NCBI GenBank assembly: GCA_949357655.1 | Contig: CASHTG010000021.1 | Span: 310,001 to 374,000, forward strand | Direction: 5' to 3' | Origin: Parascedosporium putredinis | Taxonomy: Eukaryota; Ascomycota; Sordariomycetes; Microascales; Microascaceae | Length of the DNA stretch: 64,000 bases | In this document: positions 24,467 to 35,252 of the stretch, in pieces | Position numbering within the stretch: the stretch's first letter is position 1 | Layout of the letters: each line of letters begins with the position of its first letter | Translations under genes and position numbers: made by a program | Notes under the pieces: model-generated | What the model was told of the DNA's origin: nothing | The model's input: the letters and a program-made list of their open reading frames with translations, nothing else | The model's database searches: none

Positions 24467-26944
24467 ATGCCGCCGCAAGGCCAGTCGCCGCACCGCGCGC
24501 GGCGGCATCGAGATCGAACGCGCGAGAGAGAATCAGAGTACGAGCAAGACCACAGCGAACGAGACTACGAAAGGGAACGGGAACGTGAGCGCAGGAGAAG
24601 AGAGAGGGCGAGGGAGCGCGAGCGGGAACGGGAACGTGATAGCGAAGGGGGCGGGAACGGGAACGGGAACGGGAACGAGACCGGGACCGAGACCGAAATC
24701 GTGAGCGAGATCGAGATCGAGATCGGGAAGCGAGACGGCAACGCCGACAATCCTCTGCGCGCCCGCCATCTTCCCGTCCCCGCTCCGAAGAGTACGAAAG
24801 CCGCGGCCACAAACGAGACAGCAGCCGGCAGGAGAAAAGGCACAGCCGATCGGCAGGCGGCAGCGGCGGGGGCGCCAGTTCTGGACCTTCTCTATCGGCA
24901 GAGGCCCTGGCACGGCTGGAGCGCGATCAGCGCCGCAATGCCCAGCGGCAGTCGAGGCAGTCGCGAGTACCTCGGGAGGAGTACGTCGAGGTGCAGGTTG
25001 AGAAACCCCGCAAGAGTAGAGGCAAGGATGGGCCCGGCGGCGGCGGCGGTGGTGGTGGTGGTGGTGGTGGGGGCAACAACAACAAGAAGAAGGGCAAGAA
25101 GCAGCAAAAGAGGGTGGTCAGCGGGGCTGTGATGGAGGAAGGTCGGAGCAAAGGGTGGTTCGCCGGCGCGCGGGGCAGCACAAACACTGAAGACAGCTTG
25201 ATCAAGGAGTACATGTACCAGCAACCCAAGCAAAAGTGGTGGAAGCGGAGGAGGATATGTAAGTGCTTGATTGCCCCCCTCTTTGTTTCCCACCCCTTTT
25301 CTTTTTCGTTCTTGAGGAGGCAAGGGTTGTAAAATGTCAAGGCTCAGTGGACTGGCTTGCTAACTAGGGTTGTAGGGATGTACATTGGGGCCGGCGTCAT
25401 CGCCTTCATCCTCATCATCGTCATCGCCGTCGTGGTCAGCAAGAAGAAATCGGGCGACTCGGACGAAAAAGGCTCGAGCCTCGACGGCTTAGACCGCAAC
25501 AGCATCCCCGCCGAGCACCAGGGCACCGATCTAGACCCGTGGACCTGGGCCGACACCACCGACTTCAACGTCACCTTTACGACCGAGACCGTGGGCGGGC
25601 TGCCCGTCATGGGCCTCTTCTCCGACTGGGACGACTCCAAGGCCGCCAACGACCGCGTGCCCGCCCTTGACGAGGACTGGGGCTCCTACGCCGAGCGCCC
25701 CGCCCGCGGCGTCAACTTGGGCGGCTGGCTCTCCTCGAGCCCTTCATCGCCCCCTCCTTGTTCGACTACGACGCCCGCCTCGGCATCGTCGACGAGTACA
25801 CCCTGTGCGAGCACCTCGGCCCCGACGCCGCCCGCGCCAAGCTCGAGAAGCACTACGCCACCTTTGTCACCGAGTCCACCTTCAAGGAGATTGCCGCCGC
25901 CGGGCTCGACCACATCCGCATCCCCTTTCCTACTGGGCCGTCGAGGTCTACGACGACGAGCCCTACGTCGCCCGCACCTCGTGGCGCTACCTCTTGCGCG
26001 CCATCGAGTGGGCCCGCCGCTACGGCCTCCGCATCAACCTCGACCTGCACGGCCTGCCCGGCAGCCAAAACGGGTGGAACCACTCGGGCCGCCTCGGCGC
26101 CATTGGCTGGCTCAACGGCACCGCCGGCGCCCAAAACGCCCAGCGCTCCCTCGACGTGCACGGCCGCCTGTCCCGCTTCTTCGCCCAGGACCGCTACCGC
26201 AACATTGTCGCCTTTTACGGCCTCGCCAATGAGCCGCGCATGACGGCGCTCGACGCCGACGAGGTCCTCGCCTGGACCCGCGAGGCCTACGAGACGGTCC
26301 GCGCCAACGGCGTCGACGCCGTCGTCGTCTTTGGCGACGGCTTCATGGGCCTGTCCAAGTGGAAGGGCAAGCTCGCCGGGCTCGAGGGCCTCGCGCTCGA
26401 CGTCCACCAGTACGTCATCTTCAACACCAACCAGATCGTGTATACGCACCGCGAAAAGGTCGAGTACGCCTGCGCGGGCTGGTCCAAGCAGGCCGTCGAG
26501 AGCATGGACACCGCCACCGGCTTCGGCCCCACCCTCTTCGCCGAGTGGTCCCAGGCCGACACCGACTGCGCCCGCCACCTCACCAACGTCGGCTGGGGCA
26601 ACCGCTGGGAGGGCACCTTTGACGCCGGCGACACGGGCGAGTCCGTCCTCGAGCCGCGCTGCCCCACCAAGGACGAGCGCTGCAGCTGCACCTTTGCCAA
26701 CGCCGATCCTTCGGCTTACGAGGACGAGTACCGCCGCTTCCTCAAGATGTTTGCCGAGGCCCAGATGCACTCGTTTGAAAAGGGCTGGGGCTGGTGGTAC
26801 TGGACCTGGAAGACCGAGTCCGCGACCCAGTGGAGCTACAAGGCGGGCCTCGATGCCGGTATCTTGCCGGCCAAGGCGTATGATCGCGACTTTGACTGCT
26901 CTACGGATGTGCCTGATTTTGACGACTTGCCCGAGTACTACTAG
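24467..26944 (+). CDS. exgD: Glucan 1,3-beta-glucosidase D, type II membrane GH5 exoglucanase; frameshifted
   Basis: Membrane-anchored exo-1,3-beta-glucanase (GH5) acting on cell-wall glucan. Exon 1 is 24467-25258, intron 25259-25375 (donor GTAAGT, branch GCTAAC), exon 2 25376-26944. Residues 1 to ~265 are a cytoplasmic tail made of Arg/Glu and Arg/Asp repeats, then a Ser/Gln/Arg region and a glycine run before KKKGKKQQKR. One transmembrane segment follows (YIGAGVIAFILIIVIAVVV), then a luminal stem and the catalytic domain from GVNLGGWL. Key sites: DHIRIPFSYWAVE, the acid/base Glu in GLANEPRM, and the nucleophile Glu in FAEWSQADTDC; KGWGWWYWTWKTE closes the barrel. Three single-base losses (24647-24651, 25729-25733, 25926-25928) break the frame; 2361+3 gives 788 codons, the usual size of ExgD. 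Start chosen because it opens directly into the basic tail. Confidence 0.88.
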
Positions 26945-29900
26945 TTATTTGGTTGTTTTTTTTGTCCTTGTCTTTGGACATGACGAGGGAGAGAAAGGAG
27001 AAACTCGTGTTTTGGGACAGAAGAAAAGAAAGGAGGGGAAGGGGAAACGGGGAATAGGGAGACGGACGGAGAGGGCTTGCTCGGGAGAGGAGCTGGAACG
27101 TGGTGCTTGCCAAGGCATAGAGGCGTATGACAACATGATAGAAATGGCGTTTTATTGTTTGTTTTTTTCATGCCTCCTTCTTCAAGGGGACAACAACCCC
27201 GGGGACTATTTGATTTTTTCTTTTCCCTGGGAGGGGAGAAGAGGGACGAACGGCAAGGGTCGGCGAAGGAACGCTTCTCTCCAAGATCCTCCTGTATATA
27301 TTACTCCTGTTACGAGTGCGAATCGTGTGGACATTTGGTGGTGGCATATCTCATTTTGCTTTGGACTTTGTACGCCCGCCCCCGCCGCTGGTGGGCAGGG
27401 CAGATAAATGGATAGATGGGAATATATACACGCTTTGTATGAACGGGCACTTGCGCCGATAAAAGCAAAATGGAAACCCCTTTGGGAGAACGCCATATGG
27501 ACACTATCATTGCCGTTGGACATATATCGTCCAGGCTCTTTTTATTCTCTTTTCTCATCTCCTCTCAAATCCGCTCTGGTCAGCCTATGCTAACTTCTCT
27601 CCCTCTTACCAGGAATCTAGGCGCCTCTTATGCGTATTCCCACGGACGCAAAATAAAGTGAGGGCGGCCCCCGTTGCACCAAAAGTAGCCACAGCTCAGC
27701 CATTATCACCCGCCAGCGTCCCATTGCGGCTTCACCAGTCCACCCCAGTAGAGGGGCTTCTTGCGGCCCTGCTTTCGGCGCGCCATGTCTAGCCTGCTCC
27801 CGTGAGATGTGGCAGCGTGTCTCGAACGGCGTTTGAGCGTGCGGTTATGGTCACTTTGCCCATCATCCGTGTCAGTGCCATCTCGACTTAACTTCTCTGA
27901 CTGATTCCTACACGTTCTTGCTTTGTCTTCGAGGCCTAGGTGCACGTAGGAAAGGGTGTCAGGGAAGGGAATATAGCTGCGGCCACAAGGTCCTCCTGAG
28001 GGAGTTGCTTTACTCCGATCCTCATCAGCTTTCCTCTGTCTATCACCCTCTCCTTCTGAGTAGAATTACTCGAAGTAAAATATTGCTAAGCCATCCACAG
28101 TCAGTGAAATGAGAGGAACATGCGACAAGAGACTGATGACCAGGGCCCCATGAGGCTGATACAGAACCGATCGAGTCCCTCGCCTGACCTTCTCAAAAGA
28201 GCTACACGGCTTCGTTCGGCACTCGCCCGTAGCGATCAAACGTCGACGAGGGTTCGCCTTTCCTACGTCCACCCTTTTAGTCAAAGGGGGCCCATGTAAC
28301 CTTTCACGAACAGCGCCGCGCCCCCTCCCTAAGTGCAGAGTGGGCAGGATAGAAGATTGGCTTATCGGTGGGGCCAGCAATCATAGGCGGATAGGCCACC
28401 TAGGGCTGATGCAGACGCTGTGTTCCGCCGCGGGGAGATTAGACTTTCTAACAACAAAAGTGTCGTGATCTCTCTATCAAACAGTGCAGTGGGATGCGTG
28501 GCGAACAGTAAAGAAGGTGCGCGCGAATAAAGAAAAGTCTCCAAAAGGCTACTACTACTCTATAGCAAGTGTAGCTCAAAGGGACCTTTCTTTTCCCCCT
28601 CCCTCCCACAGGGGCCCGTGTCGACACCCGATAATGGGCGGCTTGCAGTACCATGACGGGTTTTATTACGATTGGGACACGGCTGGGTTTCTCCCGCTCC
28701 GTTGTGTCTTGTGCTTTCGTCCCTCGTCGGGGCATTTCCGCTGTACTGGGAACCATGCGTAGCTTGCTAATTGAAGACAAGGTGATCCGTGGAGAAGCGT
28801 CGTGCAGCCTCCCACGGCACTTGGAGCGTTTGGAGCATCAGGCTTGGCCCGGAACTGGTCACCCTCGATGAAGTGGCCACTATATAGACTGGGAAGACGC
28901 GTCAGGGCTGCAGCGTAGATTCCATCTTTAGACGAGGCTTTCGCCTGTTCATCTCTTAACCACCCTATGCATCCCCTAGCAAGCAAGGAGTCAGGCCCGT
29001 TAGGCTTTCAGCACTCCAACGATACCCGTCGGCCTTTAGTTATGCAAGCCAGGGGTTCGTCAGGTCCAAGGACTCTGTGTAAGTTCCCGCTCATCATCAC
29101 TTTTAGTCATGGATTGATAAGTCACACACACACGTCGACACACCCTCACACCCACAAATTCGCGTGGGTATGGGGTGTATGGGGCATCAAGGAGGCCTGA
29201 CCTCGATTCAAAAAGACGAGGCCTTATTGCACATGCACGAAGCCTTGTCTTCGTGGCGGACAACAAAGATCTTTATGCAGTTACCCGCGCGATGGTGTGC
29301 AGCGGAGCAAATCCCTTGGATGGGAAATCCCAAGCACCTCAGAATGGGAGTCTTGGACAAAGCCCAAAATTCCCTGCTGGACCTTCTTCAAAAGGCGCGA
29401 GGTGGTGCTACAGGATAGACTGCTGGTTGTCACATAGGAAAACCTCCCCAGCGAGGGATGCCGCCCTGAGCGAGGGAGAAAATAATTTCTTCCAATGACC
29501 CGCATCGCGGCACCTCCTCCGAGCAAGTGCGCGACAGGTCACTCTGTCAGGCATGCAGCCAGTGGAAACCCGTGTTTCCCGAACTAGACTTAAGGGGTCT
29601 ATAGTTGTTGTTCTGGCTACCATAGCTCCAAACAAGGTGACACTCAAAAGGATGGCCCTCTGCACCAAGGTACCTATTTCGTAACTCTGACTTAAGGCTG
29701 CCTTGACAAGAAGAACCTCTTTGAGGGAGGGGAGGGGGATATGGTTTCTTCGCGAGGTGGCACGAAAGGAGAAAGAAGGCTTAGATCCCACATCTGAATC
29801 CTCCCTGCTCATCGACGTTGTTCTAACCTGTCATGCTAGCGTATGCGGGGATGGGCTTGTGTGAATATGAGAGGGCACAATGTGTCTAGGCCAGATCACT

Positions 29901-32900
29901 AGCAATGTGTGTTCACTCTCAGAACGTCAAAGCAAGGCCTGACGAGACGCGGTTCTGGGGTAGCTAGTCGAGCGTGAGTGCCACAACTGCAGCCCGGAAA
30001 AAACGACCTCTAAATCAAGGGGTTGCGCGGGGTCCAGATCGCCAAGCAGTAGATCTAATCGAGGAGCATTTGTGAAGGGGAACCTGCTCGCCTGAGCCGA
30101 GGCACAGGAAATTTAGAGTGAGGTATACCAAAAGAAAACGAGGTCGGTGATGGTACGAGACACACCCTCCGTAGGATGACAAGAGAAACGTACTAAATCC
30201 TCGGCCCTCTGCAAGATATGTCACACGACATGCGGGTAGAGAAAGGCTAGGGCCTTCAACATAGACCAAGAGGAGGGAAAGGGGAAAAAGAAAACACGAT
30301 AAAAGAGAGAATATGACGATAAAGAGAGGAAGATGGAGATACATGGTCTCCATCATGATACAAGTGAAGGAGTGTGTGTGTTACGCGAAGACAAGCCAAT
30401 ATTGGAGCCTCTCTAAGTCGGTAATTTTCCAACATCATGTTGGAGAAGTTACACGGAGGGAGGGACGGGTTGAGTGGATACTTTGCCAGGGGAAGATCGA
30501 AAGCATTGCCAACTTCGGCAATCCTGACGAGTCGCATTTCTGGTTGTGCTAAAAGATCTGTTTTTAGGCGGCCGCTAGGGGCAAGTCGGAACAGGGAATC
30601 TGGGGTAAGAGGATCACAGGAGGAGGATGTCGGGTGAGACCGGAATGGTTGAGGGGAACGGAGTTGGCTTGACAGGCTTTCATTTTTTGATGGATGCATC
30701 ACGAGTACCCCGATGGCTTCTTGGAAACGGGGCCGCTTCGGCTCGTCAAAGACTGCCCATCACAAGGTCCATTGTGCCAGGAAAAAAACCAGCATATCTT
30801 GTGGCATGCTGGTGGTGGCGGTGACAAAATGGGATGCTCGACGGGGCTCAATGCGTCGATGAGTGTTGGTCGGCTCCCAGGCGAGAGGTCGATGCGGCAT
30901 GGCACGCTTTAGTCCAATCCGCTCGCGGATAATGCTCTCCTCCCTATTACAGGACTTGAAAACAAATTGGGTGTGAGTGCGGCCCCATGCTGGCTACGCT
31001 ACGGACTCGGTGACGCGCCGATGGTGAGCGAGGTTGCTACCCGGTGTGTCATTTGTCTCCACTAGTAATAATATTCGTTTCGATGAGGTAGACGCTCCAT
31101 AGAAGTCGCGGGAAAGACAAAAGCCGGTTGGCTTCTTGTCAAGGAATATCCTCGTCAAGTCGTGCACGCCGCCACTCTTTGACCGATTTATACTTGGCGG
31201 GAAGCCAGTTTTCGAGCTAGGAGCTTGGATAACAGTACACGGAGGGAATAATATGCTTAATATTAAAATTGAACATCGTTTTTGTGTGCATAATACTTGT
31301 AGCGTTTCCGCTTGCACAATAGAGATCCTGCTCGGGGAACCGGCACCGATGTGGGTTGTGATGCCCCGAAGAATATCCTTCTTGGGAATGAATCTGTCCG
31401 AGCCCGGGGCTTCAAAATCTGTCGACAGACTCAATTCGCCCGTCAGATCATCTTGTAGCGGCGAGGGCCTCAACCTCCCTCTCCGGCCCCTTCTTGCCGA
31501 TGGATCTCAGATCAAGCGCAAGTCATGGCGGGAGCGGCGCAACTCAGTTAGTGGAATCGGGTGTTGGTGTCTGTCGGGAGAGACGCCGCTGTTCCTCTCT
31601 CCCGTCACCCCTCTTTGGCGTTGAGAAAAGCCGCCTCCTCACACCCGGTCGGTGACGGCTAGGAGAGTAGTGTCGTGTAGAGCGGGGAATGCCCCATCCC
31701 CACCGAAAAAGACGATGAACGCCGCCCTCCCTCAGGAGGAGGAGATTGGCCCGTCCGCGTTTGGAAGGAATACGCCAAGGATCAGCCCAAAAGCATGGGG
31801 CGGTGAAAGGCTGGGCTCATTTCTGTTTTCTGTCTTGAGGGCTGCATCTAAGGCGCTGGACCCTGAACACAGGAGATGGTTGCACATTTCACATGGTAAG
31901 CAGTGTGAAGAAGGAATTCCCTGGAGCCGATCTACAAGTCCTTCATTTCGTTTTACCGGAGGGGGATTGCGCCTGCCCTCAGTTGTCCTCAGCGCAGCAA
32001 AGGGGAAAGAGGAGGAGATGTTTTGAGTGGCTGCTTCCCTGTTTGCTTGGCCTTCTCACATGTCGCTTCCATCAACAGCTCAAGGCCGAGAACTTGAAGC
32101 AGAAGTAGTGGAGAAAATCTCCGGCAAGAGCAGAGGACTCGGGAATCAAAGCAGCCGGCAAAGTGAAGGAAGGTACCTGCGTATAGCAACGAAACCCGGG
32201 TGCCGAATTTAAGAGCTATTCCAGTCGTGTGTGCTACTGTACATACCATACACCCTGCCGGGGATGGAGACGACGGACATCTGGAAGGCAAGCACGCGAC
32301 AGCAAAGGTATGTGTCGCAATTGGCTCCAGACAAAGGGGATAAGAAAAACGAAGATGGCAAAAATCCCGTTTTATAAACAGACACTCTTTTCATCCAAGC
32401 AAGGCTCATCTAGTTTTAAATCTTCCGCTCGGGGAGATTAGTTCGTCAGAAATGTCAGTTTCAAACGACTCGACAATAGAGCTCGACAGGGCCCCATGTC
32501 TTGTTCGCTGCAGCACCAGGTGGAGTTGGAGTGAATGAAAGAATGAAAGAAAACCCTGGTGTGGGTGACTCTTTCGCTCCGTATTCAATCACCAATGACG
32601 ACCCTCTCGATTGCTAGTAAACAAGAGGTTAAACTGTTTCCCGCCCACTGTGGGCTCTTCACCGAAACGTCAAGTCGAAAGGTTTTTGGAGACAGTCTGA
32701 GTACCGAGTACCCGAGGTTCGGGTCACTTTGGAGTGAAGTTTCTTCACTTTTGCACCGCGGGTTCCGGGGCAAAGTGCGGAGCAGCGGTGGTATGAGGTA
32801 CATCCACCCACAATCCGCATTCCCCATCCTAGGATTAGCTCAAGCGTCATCTCAAAGACCAAGTGGATGCTGACCGAGGCTGAGTAGCCAATAGTTCGCC

Positions 32901-35252
32901 CGTCCCATGACTCCCGCAGCTCACTGCACCACAGCAGAACTGAGCAGACGGAGAGAAAGGTGGGTGTGAATAACCCCGCAGTCAGGTCAGACCCGAAGTA
33001 CGAACGAACGTCAGATGAAACGGTGGCTGCTTTCAATGTCCTGCGCTGCGTACCCACTCCAGCAGCCCATGAGCCATGAGCCGAGCTTGGCCCTTGAGTG
33101 GGTTTTTTCTTCGATTCTTTTTACTTCCCTTTAGCGCATCACAAGCGAAACCCAGTTTTCCAAGGCCGCCGAAAAGGAAAAAAGAAGAGGCTTGTTCCTT
33201 GTGAGAACGCCTGGCACACACCTACTGCGAGTCCGGCCCCTTGTTTACGGCAATCCCACCTCCCATCCGCCTGGAAGTAGGGACCTTTCAGGATCGACCG
33301 CCATCGCTGCGCTGGTTAACCTAACCGAGCCAATTTCAAGCTACCTGCGGCCCTGCAAAATCTTTTTGTCCTTCATGCTCCTCAGCTCCCTGTGGTCGCG
33401 GCCCTCGCGACACCTTACCCTACCCCTCTTGCGCTTCCCGTTTTCTCGTCACCCTCGTGCCATTCCCGCCTTGGAGGCTTTTCTTGATTCTCACAAGCCA
33501 TCTGTCTCTTCCACTATCTCTCGAATTTCTGCTCAAGCCACGGGTACACAAGCCTGTCCTCTGCCCACCCGCTCTCTTATAGTCACCAATTGACCCGTCC
33601 TCGTCGACCTGAGCCTGGACCCCCACCTTCCCTTTGCCGTGTTCGTGCTTGTTGCTCGTTGCTTATTGCTCATTGCTTCCCCCACCGGCTTCGAAGCTCA
33701 TAAAGTATGTATTCCGGGTAGTTGCAGAAACCTCAAATTGGCCCTCCTCCTCTGTTCGGACCATAGGGGACTAACCTTGTTCCGTAGACCCTCGTGCGAT
33801 ACTCCCCTTGGAACACACCACGCGCCGGTTCCTCCACTCCACGATACCATCTACCCCCGGATGAGTCTCACCGCGAGTCAAGCCCCACGATTCCTCGACC
33901 CTCGCGGCCTATCTCCTTCTTTCGGGCGCTTCATCAAATCACCAAACCGTGCCACCCTCCCCGTCCCTCCTCTTCTAGGTCTCCGGTGGCCCCCTTTCGA
34001 CAAACGACAGCCTGCGCACAAGTTTGGCGATATCGAGTCTAGTAGTCACCTCCTCCCTACCAAGCATCGAGTGCAATTTCCCGCTCTCGATCTCTAGAAA
34101 CGCCATCGCCTCGGCCTCCACCGCTCTACGTGCCGGCTCTCAGCTACCCGCGCCGTTACCCACTTGCTTGTGCCTAGAGAACTAGGAGTATTGCGCGCTC
34201 GAGACCCCCTCGACGAGTCTGCTTACAAAAGAAAGGACGGGTACTTTGGACATTCTGTGCTACAGGCTCTTTCAAGGCGCCTCATTGCAGAAGCTCCGAT
34301 TGCATCTAGAGTGGTAGAGAGGCGATGCGGAGTACCAATGGCGCACAACAGGTTATAACACCCAACCGACTCCCCCAAACCCCAACGCTTGTGTCCTTAT
34401 AACTCGTCACATTACCACCTCCTCGGGGCCAATAACATTCTAGGTCCCCTTTGCTGCCTCCATATCCTTGGTCCCTAACGCACGCTTGATATTCCGTCGC
34501 CACGACTCCCCAGGCCTCACAGGAACAAGGAAACGTGCTCGCCCCTAGCCTGATCCTGCGCTGGTGTGTGTTACGCACCTTGTACGTCGCCAATAAAAAG
34601 ACGGATGCTCTGGGACCAAACCAGCTGTGACACAAACGTTGAAGCCCTTACCCATCCTTTCACTCGACATTTTTGCGCCCCCTTCCCACCGGCCTACTAA
34701 ATTCGCGGTGCTTGGCGCCCCTTGCTCCTCATATCTCATCCACCTCTTATTTTTTGGACACACCCCACCCAACGCCAGCGCGGCCATCGACCCCCACTCC
34801 GCAAGAGTTCCTCTACCTATCCTGTACCAGATCGCTTATAGAAGAAGAGAAAAGAAATCAGGCATCTGCTAGGGGAATTGCTTGTTTCAAGGTGTGGTTC
34901 CGCAAACCAGCCGCCTTCATCTTCGAGTTGTCTTAATACGGGTGGCTTTGAGGAGAATTCACTCTTCAAGCATTTGGAAACCTGCGTCTCCTTTTGTGCG
35001 CCGGAAAGGACGACACTCCTACCATTATACGTTATATTGGGTGGAAATTCTAAGCTTCAAGGATTCCCACACCTCCAGCTATCCACTTGATACGTTGATT
35101 CCGCCTCTGCTCCTGGTCCTACCCTACCTTGTACGGTACAAGGGTAGCAGGCATATACGCGCTGCCATTTGTAGACGCACACTACAGAGGACACGCCCAC
35201 AGACAAACCTACCCATATATCTATATAAACGCTCGCCCCAGACGCAGTCAAC
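26945..35252. other. 8.3 kb gene-poor region between exgD and the gluconeogenesis regulator
   Basis: I see no recognisable domain on either strand. The first few hundred bases are the glucanase 3' UTR. The last 1.5-2 kb is strongly pyrimidine-rich and probably promoter and leader of the regulator at 35253. The longest open frames in between (minus 30994-31473, plus 31136-31624, minus 28448-28780) overlap one another antisense and look unremarkable. Because homopolymer losses are common in this assembly, a broken real gene here cannot be excluded. Confidence 0.45.
35222..35229 (+). promoter_or_regulatory. TATA-like element close to the regulator start codon
   Basis: TATATAAA lies 23 bases before the ATG at 35253, preceded by another AT alternation at 35214-35220. 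If it works as a TATA box, transcription would start at or just after the first ATG, so it may instead be chance or serve a shorter transcript. Confidence 0.3.

Noticed and set aside
25853..26770. Long antisense open frame over the glucanase domain
   Set aside because: Val/Gly/Ala/Asp-rich composition typical of the reverse of GC3-rich coding sequence; sense strand has catalytic motifs.
20225..26944. Metabolic gene cluster (nitronate monooxygenase, E1 beta, glucanase)
   Set aside because: No backbone enzyme, transporter or local regulator, and the functions belong to unrelated pathways.
30994..31624. Overlapping 159- and 162-codon open frames on opposite strands
   Set aside because: Neither has recognisable domains, and mutual overlap suggests chance; kept only as part of the gene-poor region note.
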